From positions 248,001-312,000 of the forward strand of contig NZ_CP170736.1 in assembly GCF_046115505.1 (NCBI RefSeq): DNA of 64,000 nucleotides. Direction: 5' to 3'. The translations under genes were made by a program, and so were the position numbers. The notes below the pieces were generated by a model, which was not told the origin of the DNA, did not search any database, and was given only the letters and a program-made list of their open reading frames with translations. Positions within the stretch are counted from its first letter, which is position 1. Each line of letters starts with the position of its first letter. The DNA is from Dellaglioa kimchii (GTDB lineage: Bacteria > Bacillota > Bacilli > Lactobacillales > Lactobacillaceae). This document shows, piece by piece, positions 1-8,101 of the stretch.

Positions 1-162
1 AGTCGGGGATTACACAAAGAAGAAGCAGAAAGACTTGTTATTCGTGGATTCTTAGGACCTGTTTTAACGGCAATTCCGGCAGTTGATGTTCGTGAACGAT
101 TAATCGAAACAATAGAGGGGAAACTCATTAATGGCCAAAAATTTGAAAAAGTATCGCAATGA
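1..162 (+). CDS. sufD: SufD C-terminal fragment (Fe-S assembly scaffold), cut by window start
   Basis: Frame 1 is open from the first base to a TGA at 160-162 and encodes the end of a SufB/SufD-family protein. Visible are HKEEAERLVIRGFLGPVL and the ending IPAVDVRERLIETIEGKL, which match the helical tail of SufD, where a similar stretch also occurs near the end of SufB (SRGISEAKATEMIVMGF). SufD forms the SufBC2D scaffold with SufB and the ATPase SufC. The frame overlaps sufS by 32 bases, so the two are translationally coupled. The start lies outside the window. I infer SufD rather than SufB because the complete sufB lies downstream. Confidence 0.85.
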   Translation, partial: SRGLHKEEAERLVIRGFLGPVLTAIPAVDVRERLIETIEGKLINGQKFEKVSQ

Positions 163-1369
163 TTTTCCTATTTTAAAGCAAATTGTGAATGATGAACCGT
201 TAATTTATTTTGACAATGCTGCAACTGTTCAGAAACCGCAGGCGGTTATTAAGGCCATTTCACATTATTATGAAAATGATAATGCCAATGTACATCGTGG
301 CGTACATACTTTAGCCGAGCGTACAACGCAACAATTTGAAGATGTACGACAAGTCGTTGCTGATTTTATTCATGCAAAATATTCAGCTGAAATCTTATTT
401 ACAAAAGGGACAACCGAAAGTTTAAACTGGGTTGCTCAGGGTTTTGCACAGAATCGATTGAAACCAGGGGATGAGATTTTGATATCTATTATGGAACACC
501 ATAGTAACCTTGTTCCTTGGCAACAAGTCGCACAAGCAACTGGTGCTAAATTAGTTTACATCGACATAACAGATGATGGGCAACTAGACATTAATGATGC
601 GAAATTAAAAATGACAGCTAAAACTAAAATTGTATCGCTAACTCAAATTTCAAATGTTTTAGGGAGTATAAACCCCATCAAAGAATTAACGGACATGGCG
701 CATGCAGTCGGTGCGGTTGTTATTTGTGATGGTGCGCAATCAATACCTAACATGCCAGTTGATGTTCAGGAGTTAGATGTGGACTTTTTTGCTTTTTCAG
801 GTCATAAAATGGGTGCTGCAACTGGTATTGGCGTTTTATATGGAAAAAGTGATTATTTGAACGAGATGCAGCCACTAGAATTTGGTGGTGAGATGATTGA
901 TTTTGTTGAAGAGCAACAATCAACCTTTAAAGATATTCCTTGGAAATTTGAAGCGGGGACACCTAATATTGAAGGGGTCATTTCATTAGGTGCTATTATT
1001 CACTACTTAAATGAAGTTGGAATGGCTAATATACAAACACATGAACAGATGCTCGTCACTGATTTATTACCTAAATTAAAAGCCATTTCAGGCATTACAG
1101 TTTATGGACCAATTGAAAGTAAAAAACGATCAGGGGTTATTTCATTTAATTTGGAGGGACTACATCCGCATGACGTTGCGACAGCTCTTGATATGCAAGG
1201 AATTGCAGTTCGCGCTGGACATCATTGTGCACAGCCATTAATGAAGCGCATGGGTGTATCGTCAACTGTTCGTATTAGTTTATATCTTTACAATACTTTA
1301 GAAGAAAATCAAAAATTCATTGACGCGTTAATCGCTACAAAGGAGTTCTTTAAAAATGGGACTATCTAA
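131..1369 (+). CDS. sufS: SufS cysteine desulfurase (class II, PLP enzyme)
   Basis: This 412-residue PLP enzyme removes sulfur from cysteine and hands it to SufU for iron-sulfur cluster assembly in the cytosol. Seen: the substrate region YFDNAATVQKP near residue 30, the PLP lysine in FSGHKMGAATG (about 225-235), and the catalytic cysteine in RAGHHCAQPLM (about 362). These are class II desulfurase features, unlike the IscS-type enzyme at 27069. The ATG at 131 sits 8 bases after GAGGGGAAA and overlaps the end of sufD; the 3' end overlaps sufU by 14 bases. Length is normal for the family (about 405-415 residues). Confidence 0.96.
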   Translation: MAKNLKKYRNDFPILKQIVNDEPLIYFDNAATVQKPQAVIKAISHYYENDNANVHRGVHTLAERTTQQFEDVRQVVADFIHAKYSAEILFTKGTTESLNWVAQGFAQNRLKPGDEILISIMEHHSNLVPWQQVAQATGAKLVYIDITDDGQLDINDAKLKMTAKTKIVSLTQISNVLGSINPIKELTDMAHAVGAVVICDGAQSIPNMPVDVQELDVDFFAFSGHKMGAATGIGVLYGKSDYLNEMQPLEFGGEMIDFVEEQQSTFKDIPWKFEAGTPNIEGVISLGAIIHYLNEVGMANIQTHEQMLVTDLLPKLKAISGITVYGPIESKKRSGVISFNLEGLHPHDVATALDMQGIAVRAGHHCAQPLMKRMGVSSTVRISLYLYNTLEENQKFIDALIATKEFFKNGTI

Positions 1370-1787
1370 ATTAGATAATTTATATCGCCAAGTTATTTTG
1401 GAACATGCCACACATCCGCATCATCATGGCTCATTAGTAAAGGGTCAGAAATTAATTGAACTCAGAAATCCAACCTGTGGGGATGTTTTAAAAGTTGAAC
1501 TTATCATGAGTGACAACAAGGTTCAAGATGTTGCCTTCTCTGGGACTGGTTGTACAATTAGCCAGGCATCTGCAAGTATGATGACTGATGAAATTATTGG
1601 TAAATCAAAAAAAGAGATAGAAGAAATGGTGACAACATTTTCAAAAATGGTGACCGGCGAAACGATTGATGAAAATCTTTTAGGTGATGCTGCTATTTTA
1701 GAAGGTGTCGCTCAGTTTCCAGCGCGGATTAAGTGTGCCACGTTAGCTTGGAAGGCAGTTTATCAAGTGATTAATTTAGAAAATTAG
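1356..1787 (+). CDS. sufU: SufU zinc-dependent sulfurtransferase
   Basis: SufU (143 residues) accepts persulfide from SufS and passes it to the SufBCD scaffold; it is the usual partner of SufS in Gram-positive bacteria. Three zinc-ligand cysteines are visible in NPTCGD (about residue 41), SGTGCTISQAS (about 66) and ARIKCATLAW (about 127), with an aspartate after the first. The insertion between the second and third cysteines that separates SufU from IscU is present. It starts inside sufS (14-base overlap) and ends 14 bases before sufB, so the three form one operon. Confidence 0.96.
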   Translation: MGLSKLDNLYRQVILEHATHPHHHGSLVKGQKLIELRNPTCGDVLKVELIMSDNKVQDVAFSGTGCTISQASASMMTDEIIGKSKKEIEEMVTTFSKMVTGETIDENLLGDAAILEGVAQFPARIKCATLAWKAVYQVINLEN

Positions 1788-1801
1788 AGAGGAGGTATGA
1801 T

Positions 1802-3196
1802 ATGAAAGAACTAGATGTTGGTGGTGAGTATGAATATGGCTTTAAAGATGATATTGAGCCTGTTTATTCAACTGGGCGTGGCTTAACAGAAGCGATTGTT
1901 CGAGAAATTTCGGCAGCAAAAAATGAACCAGAGTGGATGTTGGATTATCGACTTCGTGCATTTGCCATATATGAAAAGATGCCAATGCCAAGTTTTGGTC
2001 CTGATTTGTCTAAGTTAGATTTAGCCAATATGCGCTATTTTCAACGTGCTAGTGATAATGTTGCAAGAGACTGGGAAGATGTCCCAGATAAGATTAAAGA
2101 AACCTTTGATCGACTTGGTGTTCCAGAAGCTGAACGTAAATACTTAGCTGGCTCTTCTGCACAATATGAATCAGAAGTTGTTTACCATCATATGCGTGAA
2201 GATTTTGAAAAATTAGGAATTATTTTTATGAGTACAGATGCTGCCGTTCAAGAATATCCTGAATTGGTTAAACAGTATTTTGGCAAATTGGTTCCTGCCT
2301 CTAATAATAAATTTTCAGCCTTAAATTCGGCTGTTTGGTCTGGTGGTACTTTTATCTATGTACCTAAAGGTGTGAAGACCGAGGTACCTATTCAAAGTTA
2401 TTTCAGAATTAATGCGGAGAATACAGGACAATTTGAACGAACATTAATCATTGTTGATGAAGGCGCAAGTGTGAACTATGTTGAAGGTTGTACAGCACCT
2501 AATTATTCGGCAGACAGTTTGCATGCGGCAGTCGTTGAAGTGAACGTCATGAAAGATGCCTATTGTCGGTATACAACGATTCAAAATTGGTCAGATAATG
2601 TGTATAGCCTAGAGACAAAACGTGCGAGAGCCTTAGAAAATGCGACGATGGAGTGGGTTGATGGTAACCTAGGATCAAAAGTCACAATGAAATATCCAAG
2701 TATTTATTTGGATGGCAAAGGCGCGCATGGCACAATGTTGTCGATTGCGTTTGCTGGTGGGAATATCGTTCAAGATACTGGGGCAAAAATGATTCATAAT
2801 GCTAAAAATACGACCTCTTCGATTGTTTCTAAATCGTTATGTAAAGATGGCGGACGAGTTGATTATAGAGGTTATTTAAAATTTGGTAGACATAGTGATG
2901 GTTCGTTTGCACATGTCGAATGCGATACAATTATCATGGATGATAAATCAGCGAGTGATACGATTCCATTTAATGAAATTTTAAATGGTAATGTTTCTAT
3001 GGAACATGAAGCTAAAGTTTCTAAAATTTCTGAAGAACAGTTATATTACTTAATGAGCCGTGGTATTTCTGAAGCGAAAGCAACAGAGATGATTGTAATG
3101 GGATTTGTTGAACCATTTACGAAGGAATTACCTATGGAGTACGCTGTTGAATTGAACCGTTTGATTGAGTATCAGATGGAAGGCAGTGTGGGGTAA
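1802..3196 (+). CDS. sufB: SufB Fe-S cluster scaffold protein
   Basis: SufB (464 residues) is the scaffold on which the Fe-S cluster is built, in complex with SufC and SufD. Seen: the N-terminal VREISAAKNEPEWMLDYRLRA motif, the central beta-helix with YVEGCTAPNYS, and the C-terminal MSRGISEAKATEMIVMGFVEP. Length is typical (about 465). The ribosome site GAGAGGAGG ends 6 bases before the ATG. The operon order here is sufD-sufS-sufU-sufB, as in Bacillus and lactobacilli; sufC is expected just left of the window. No terminator is visible in the 56 bases before the next gene. Confidence 0.97.
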   Translation: MKELDVGGEYEYGFKDDIEPVYSTGRGLTEAIVREISAAKNEPEWMLDYRLRAFAIYEKMPMPSFGPDLSKLDLANMRYFQRASDNVARDWEDVPDKIKETFDRLGVPEAERKYLAGSSAQYESEVVYHHMREDFEKLGIIFMSTDAAVQEYPELVKQYFGKLVPASNNKFSALNSAVWSGGTFIYVPKGVKTEVPIQSYFRINAENTGQFERTLIIVDEGASVNYVEGCTAPNYSADSLHAAVVEVNVMKDAYCRYTTIQNWSDNVYSLETKRARALENATMEWVDGNLGSKVTMKYPSIYLDGKGAHGTMLSIAFAGGNIVQDTGAKMIHNAKNTTSSIVSKSLCKDGGRVDYRGYLKFGRHSDGSFAHVECDTIIMDDKSASDTIPFNEILNGNVSMEHEAKVSKISEEQLYYLMSRGISEAKATEMIVMGFVEPFTKELPMEYAVELNRLIEYQMEGSVG

Positions 3197-3252
3197 GATA
3201 GTTTAGGATACTGCTGCTTTTCCAAAAAAGTAAATAAGGGGATAATTATTAA

Positions 3253-4188
3253 ATGACATATGCACTGGAAATAAAAGGTTTAAAAAAAGAATATGCAACG
3301 GGTGTTAAAGCGTTACGTGGTATTGATTTAGCTGTAGAAGAAGGAGATTTCTATGCACTTTTAGGGCCTAATGGTGCGGGAAAATCAACGACAATTGGTA
3401 TTATTACATCTCTTGTGAATAAAACAGCCGGAACAGTGAAGGTTTTTGATTATGATATTGATACTAATCTGGTACAAGCAAAACAACAAATTGGACTCGT
3501 TCCACAGGAGTTTAACTTTAATCCCTTTGAAACGGTTCAACAAATTGTTGTTAATCAGGCTGGTTACTATGGTGTTCCTCATAAAGAAGCAATGGAGCGC
3601 AGTGAAAAATATTTAAAACAGTCAGATTTGTGGGAAAAACGCAATGTGCGTGCACGAATGCTTTCTGGTGGGATGAAACGAAGATTGATGATTGCCAGGG
3701 CATTAATGCATGAACCTCGGTTACTCATTTTAGACGAACCAACTGCGGGTGTAGATATTGAGTTGAGACGTGAAATGTGGTCTTTTTTAAAGGAATTGAA
3801 TGAGAATGGCACAACGATTATCTTGACGACTCATTATTTAGAAGAAGCAGAAACACTTTGTCGTCATATCGGTATTATTCAATCAGGTGAGTTGATTGAA
3901 AATACGAGCATGAAAACTGTACTATCAAAATTACAATTTGAAACGTTTATTTTCGATTTAGATGTGTATGATAAAAAGCCAGAAATTATAGGGTATAAAA
4001 ATTCCTTTGAAGACGCGCAAACAATTGCTATCGAAGTTGAACGAAATCAAGGTGTTAATGGGATTTTTAAACAATTTGATGAACAAGGGATAAAAGTTCT
4101 TTCTATGCGAAATAAATCAAATCGATTAGAAGAGTTATTCTTAAAAATTACGGAAGAAAAGCACCAAGTGGGGGAGAAACATGTTTAA
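3253..4188 (+). CDS. ABC-2 type exporter, ATP-binding protein
   Basis: The 311-residue protein is a complete ABC ATPase. Seen: Walker A GPNGAGKSTT (about residues 38-47), Q-loop VPQEFNFNPF, signature LSGGMKRRLMIARAL (about 138-152), Walker B LLILDEPTAGVD and the switch histidine in LTTHYLEEAE. The extra 80 or so C-terminal residues are typical of exporter ATPases of the YadG/CcmA type. It overlaps its permease by 8 bases (4181-4188). The substrate cannot be told from sequence; candidates are a lipid, an antibiotic or a wall precursor. It may be read from the suf operon, since no terminator lies between them. Confidence 0.9.
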   Translation: MTYALEIKGLKKEYATGVKALRGIDLAVEEGDFYALLGPNGAGKSTTIGIITSLVNKTAGTVKVFDYDIDTNLVQAKQQIGLVPQEFNFNPFETVQQIVVNQAGYYGVPHKEAMERSEKYLKQSDLWEKRNVRARMLSGGMKRRLMIARALMHEPRLLILDEPTAGVDIELRREMWSFLKELNENGTTIILTTHYLEEAETLCRHIGIIQSGELIENTSMKTVLSKLQFETFIFDLDVYDKKPEIIGYKNSFEDAQTIAIEVERNQGVNGIFKQFDEQGIKVLSMRNKSNRLEELFLKITEEKHQVGEKHV

Positions 4189-4951
4189 TCAATATTTCAC
4201 TGCATTAAAAAGTCTCGCAATAAAAGAAACTAATCGTTATTTGAGAATTTGGGTACAGACATTAGTACCGCCAGTGATTACAACATCATTGTATTTTATT
4301 ATATTTGGTAAAATGATTGGTGGCCGAATTGGTACGATGGGTGGATTTTCATATATGGAATTCATTGTACCAGGGTTAATTATGATGTCTGTTATTACTA
4401 GTTCGTATGCTAATGTATCTTCGTCATTTTTTTCTCAGAAATTTCAGAAAAACATTGAAGAATTACTAGTTGCACCAGTACCAACACATATTATTATATG
4501 GGGATTTGTTATTGGAGGACTTGGAAGAAGTGTTTTAGTTGGGGCACTTGTCACTATTATTTCATTATTTTTTGTACCTCTTCATGTTTTTTCGTGGGTC
4601 ATTATTATTATCACACTTTTGATGACAGCCATTTTATTTTCATTAGCAGGATTAATTAATGGTATTTTTGCACAATCATTTGATGATGTATCAATTGTAC
4701 CGACGTTTGTTTTACAGCCATTAACTTATCTTGGTGGGGTTTTCTATTCCATTTCAATGTTACCACCAGTCTGGCAGGCTATCTCTAAGATTAATCCAAT
4801 TGTCTACATGATTTCAGGATTTAGATATGGTTTTTTAGGTAAGACTGATGTATCACTTGCTTTATCAATGGTAATTCTTATTCTATTTATTGGTGTTCTT
4901 TACTGGATTTGTTGGTATCTTATTAATAAAGGTAGAGGTTTAAGAAGTTAG
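4181..4951 (+). CDS. ABC-2 type exporter, permease
   Basis: This 256-residue membrane protein has about six hydrophobic segments and the ABC-2 family hallmark near its end (LGGVFYSISMLPPVWQ followed by INPIVYMISGFRYG, about residues 188-223). It is the membrane half of the exporter whose ATPase lies directly upstream, as in YadG-YadH pairs. GGGGAGAAAC precedes the ATG, which lies inside the ATPase gene. A hairpin terminator follows at 5031-5060. Substrate unknown. Confidence 0.9.
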   Translation: MFNQYFTALKSLAIKETNRYLRIWVQTLVPPVITTSLYFIIFGKMIGGRIGTMGGFSYMEFIVPGLIMMSVITSSYANVSSSFFSQKFQKNIEELLVAPVPTHIIIWGFVIGGLGRSVLVGALVTIISLFFVPLHVFSWVIIIITLLMTAILFSLAGLINGIFAQSFDDVSIVPTFVLQPLTYLGGVFYSISMLPPVWQAISKINPIVYMISGFRYGFLGKTDVSLALSMVILILFIGVLYWICWYLINKGRGLRS

Positions 4952-5030
4952 GCTAACCAATGTAATAATCCTTCTTTCTTATTAATCATTCTGTGGCGGT
5001 TGATCAATAATGAATCTGGATAGCACCAAA

Positions 5031-5060
5031 AACAAAAGTCTTATGGCTTTTGTTTTTTTG
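5031..5060 (+). terminator. Rho-independent terminator after the ABC exporter
   Basis: The arms AACAAAAG (5031-5038) and CTTTTGTT (5047-5054) pair perfectly around an 8-base loop and are followed by a run of T. It ends the suf/ABC transcript. Confidence 0.8.
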
Positions 5061-5221
5061 TTAGGGTACGAAAAATGTTACCAAAGATAGGTATCGTAGA
5101 CTCTTTAAAATATAGAAATAGGGTATATTTAAAAAAATATCTGTTTTTTAAGTGAATTATTATTAAAACACTAGAATAACGTTTATACTAGCTACATATA
5201 AAACTAAAAAGGAGATAAATA

Positions 5222-7126
5222 ATGACTATAAATAAACAATTAATTAAAGATGATTTATATGAAGCAGTAAATGGCGAATGGCTAAAAACTGCCAAAATTC
5301 CTGATGATAAACCGGCGACGGGTGGGTTTAATGATTTAGCTGATGAAATTGATAAAACATTGATGGCTGATTTTGAAAAAATGTCGGCTGATTCTAATGT
5401 TAAAGCACCATTAATGCAAGAATTTTTGAATTATTATGACTTAGCAGCTGATTTTGATCGACGTGAATCAGAAGGAACCTTACCATTGAAAAAAGTTTTA
5501 GCACCTTTAGAAAATTTAACAAGTTTAGCTGATTTCGATAATAAATGGGCAGATTTTGTTCGTGCCGGTTATCCAACACCACTTGGATTTGATGTTGATG
5601 CTGATATGAAAAATGCTAAAATGAATGCTTTATTTGTGGCAGCTCCAAGTTTGGTTTTACCAGATAAAACGTATTATGAACGAGATAATTCACAAGCTGA
5701 AGGTTTACTTAAAGCATTTAGGGCGATGATGACTAAGTTATTAGTTGCTTTAGATTATAGTGAAGAAAATGCAAATCATGTTATTACAGAGGCATTAACT
5801 TTTGATCGTAACTTAGTGCCACATGTCAAGAGTGCTGAAGAATCAGCTGATTATAGTAAAGCGTACAACCCACAAAGTTTCACAGAATTTAGTTCACAAA
5901 GTAGTAATTTAGATTTAAAATCAATTGTTAGAAATCTTTTAAATGGAAATGAACCAGAAAAAATAATTGTGACTGAACCTAAATTTTTAGCAGCTATTGA
6001 TGAACTCGTAAATACAACTCATTTTACAGAATTTAAAAGTTGGTTAATTGTTAAAACAGTAGGGAGTCTTAGTTCATATTTATCAGATGACTTACGTGTT
6101 ATTGCTGGGGAATATGGGCGTGCATTATCTGGAAGCAAGGCACCTAAAAAACAACAAAAATTTGCTTATTATTTAGCTATGGGAACCTATAGTGGGATTG
6201 TGGGCGAATATTATGGACATAAATACTTTGGTGAAGATGCTAAAGCAGACGTTCAACAGATGGTTGAAAAGATGATTAATGTTTATCAAAATAGATTGGC
6301 TACTAATAGTTGGTTAACAAGTGCTACACGTGATAAGGCAATTTTAAAATTAAGTAAATTAGGTATTCAAGTTGGGTATCCAGATAAAATTAACCCGCTT
6401 TATCAAAAAATGCACGTTAATATGGAAAAAACATTGCTAGAGAATGCAATGGCCTTTGATAAATTAGCCACTGAAGATATGTTTAGTAAGTGGGATAAAC
6501 CTGTCGATCGTGATCTTTGGGAAATGAGTGCTGCAACAGTTAATGCTTATTATCATCCCTTTAAAAATATCATTGTCTTTCCAGCGGCTATTTTGCAAGC
6601 ACCATTTTATAGTTTAGAGCAGAGTAGTAGTTCTAACTATGGTGGTATTGGAGCAGTTATTGCGCATGAGATTTCACATGCTTTTGATAATAATGGTGCG
6701 TTATTTGATGAATACGGTAATTTGAATAATTGGTGGAGTGAAGCGGATTTAGCTCATTTTAAAGAATTATCACAACAAATGATTACTGAATTCGACGGAA
6801 CTGAATTTGCAGGCCAAAAAGTTAATGGGACTTTAACGGTTTCTGAGAATATTGCCGATGCTGGTGGACTTAGTTGTGCGCTTGAAGCGGCTAAATCGGA
6901 AGACGATGCTGATTTTGAAGCATTTTTCATTAATTGGGCACAAGTATGGCGAATGAAGGCTTCAACACAGTATATGCAATTGTTATTATCAATTGATGTT
7001 CATGCCCCTGCTAAGTTACGTGCTAATATTCAAGTTCAAAATTTAACGGAATTTTATGATGCTTTTGATATTGTTGCAGGTGATGCAATGTATAAAGCAG
7101 CTGATAAACGCGTTAATATTTGGTAA
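5222..7126 (+). CDS. pepO: PepO-type endopeptidase (M13 neprilysin family)
   Basis: This 634-residue zinc metalloendopeptidase degrades medium-sized peptides in the cytosol. Seen: the N-terminal M13 motif DDLYEAVNGEWL, the zinc site HEISH (His482, His486) and the third ligand in ENIADAGG (Glu542, with Asp546). There is no signal peptide or membrane anchor, as in lactic acid bacterial PepO and unlike animal neprilysin. Length matches the bacterial family (about 630). The ribosome site AAGGAGA lies 7 bases before the ATG. The gene stands alone between two terminators, so it is probably transcribed by itself. Confidence 0.95.
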   Translation: MTINKQLIKDDLYEAVNGEWLKTAKIPDDKPATGGFNDLADEIDKTLMADFEKMSADSNVKAPLMQEFLNYYDLAADFDRRESEGTLPLKKVLAPLENLTSLADFDNKWADFVRAGYPTPLGFDVDADMKNAKMNALFVAAPSLVLPDKTYYERDNSQAEGLLKAFRAMMTKLLVALDYSEENANHVITEALTFDRNLVPHVKSAEESADYSKAYNPQSFTEFSSQSSNLDLKSIVRNLLNGNEPEKIIVTEPKFLAAIDELVNTTHFTEFKSWLIVKTVGSLSSYLSDDLRVIAGEYGRALSGSKAPKKQQKFAYYLAMGTYSGIVGEYYGHKYFGEDAKADVQQMVEKMINVYQNRLATNSWLTSATRDKAILKLSKLGIQVGYPDKINPLYQKMHVNMEKTLLENAMAFDKLATEDMFSKWDKPVDRDLWEMSAATVNAYYHPFKNIIVFPAAILQAPFYSLEQSSSSNYGGIGAVIAHEISHAFDNNGALFDEYGNLNNWWSEADLAHFKELSQQMITEFDGTEFAGQKVNGTLTVSENIADAGGLSCALEAAKSEDDADFEAFFINWAQVWRMKASTQYMQLLLSIDVHAPAKLRANIQVQNLTEFYDAFDIVAGDAMYKAADKRVNIW

Positions 7127-7203
7127 ATGATTAATTAGGATAAATTAAAAGGACATTATCAGGTTTATGAGTGCTGAAAAAGTTATGATATTATTTTTAC
7201 TCT

Positions 7204-7244
7204 AAGGTAAGATGCTGTAAGAAAATAGCATCTTACCTTTTTTT
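7204..7244 (+). terminator. Terminator after pepO
   Basis: A 13-bp perfect stem (AAGGTAAGATGCT at 7204-7216 with its complement at 7227-7239) is followed by seven T. Confidence 0.9.
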
Positions 7245-7482
7245 GGTTAATTAAGTCATCTATTGCCTATGGTAGTGAAGACTTTTATGCTTGTAGATAT
7301 CTACTATTAGACCCCATATTAACGAATGCATACCTATTCAAGATTGTCCGCATATAAATAGCTATACATTCTAGAATTCGATATTTTTTGAACCAACAGG
7401 ATACAATCGGCTCTCCACTTATGGTTAATATCCTTCATACAGGTTGCTGGGGCGTATTTTTGATAGTTCTGATGTTTCTTTT
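7245..7482. other. Non-coding stretch with a possible, very degraded transposase trace
   Basis: About 240 bases between the pepO terminator and the marR promoter hold no convincing gene. On the minus strand 7480-7334 is open for 48 codons and contains INHKWRADCILL, which loosely recalls the NxKWxTDITY segment of IS3-type integrase-core transposases. No inverted repeats or start site support it. This is a weak guess; the stretch may simply be decayed sequence. Confidence 0.2.
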
Positions 7483-7519
7483 GTAAACTGTTTACTTAGG
7501 AAACTAGACGTGATATGAT
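7483..7519 (+). promoter_or_regulatory. marR promoter with overlapping operator copy 1
   Basis: A -35 TTTACT (7491-7496) and a -10 TATGAT (7514-7519) lie 17 bases apart. The -35 is inside a 25-base element (7483-7507) made of GTAAACTGTTTAC followed by GGAAACTAG. The same element recurs at 8057-8081 with 20 of 25 bases identical. The placement over the -35 box suggests autorepression by the MarR protein encoded next. Confidence 0.7.
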
Positions 7520-7554
7520 AAACGTGAAATTAAAAGATGAATGGAGAAATAAAT

Positions 7555-8025
7555 TTGAAAAAAGAAGCGTTACCAGAGCTTAGTAGTATCTTTTTAAGAG
7601 TTGTTAATCGATATAATGAAATTGAAAAAATGCCATATTCTTATGGTACTGATACGTTACTTCATCCTTCGGAAACGCATACAATTGAGTGTATTGGTGA
7701 TAATCCAGATATAAATGTTACTCATTTAGCCGATTTGTTAGGTATTACAAAAGGTGCCGTTTCTAAACGTGTTCAAAAGCTAAGACTTAGTGGATTGGTT
7801 ACTAAGTCAATTTCTCCGAATACTGAAAATGAGGTGATAATTAGTTTAACAGATAAGGGAGTAGAAATTTATCAAGCACATGCGAAATTTTCTGAACAAT
7901 TGAATAAAAGTATTATGAGATTGTATTCTAAATTTTCAGATGATGTTATTATGGAGCTAGAAAAAGTTGGGACTGAAACAGAAGAATTATTTTTGAAAAT
8001 TGCTAATGAGAGGAAAAAACGCTAA
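7555..8025 (+). CDS. MarR-family transcriptional regulator
   Basis: The protein is a winged-helix regulator of about 156 residues. The recognition helix region VTHLADLLGITKGAVSKRVQKL and the wing segment ending in ISLTDKGVEIY are clear. I place the start at TTG 7555, because TGGAGA (7542-7547) is spaced correctly for it; an in-frame ATG at 7537 has no good ribosome site and lies only about 11 bases from the predicted transcription start. It precedes a drug exporter, and both carry copies of one operator, so it probably represses itself and the exporter until a ligand binds. The ligand is unknown. Confidence 0.88.
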   Translation: MKKEALPELSSIFLRVVNRYNEIEKMPYSYGTDTLLHPSETHTIECIGDNPDINVTHLADLLGITKGAVSKRVQKLRLSGLVTKSISPNTENEVIISLTDKGVEIYQAHAKFSEQLNKSIMRLYSKFSDDVIMELEKVGTETEELFLKIANERKKR

Positions 8026-8043
8026 TATAGTTTTTTTTTCGTG

Positions 8044-8081
8044 TTGTGTTTCTCGTGTAAACAGTTTCTATTGGAAACTAG
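8044..8081 (+). promoter_or_regulatory. Exporter promoter with operator copy 2
   Basis: A possible -35 TTGTGT (8044-8049) and -10 TCTATT (8067-8072) are 17 bases apart. The 25-base operator copy covers 8057-8081 and contains the perfect inverted repeat AGTTTC-N5-GAAACT. It shares GTAAAC, GTTT and GGAAACTAG, at identical spacing, with the copy upstream of marR. The operator would cover the spacer and -10. The promoter boxes themselves are weaker than the operator evidence. Confidence 0.6.
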
Positions 8082-8101
8082 TGGAAAGGAATAAATATAA
8101 A

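Noticed and set aside
8000..8101. N-terminal extension of the drug exporter
   Set aside because: The extension overlaps the end of marR and reads through the operator and promoter; TTG 8102 has the only suitable ribosome site.
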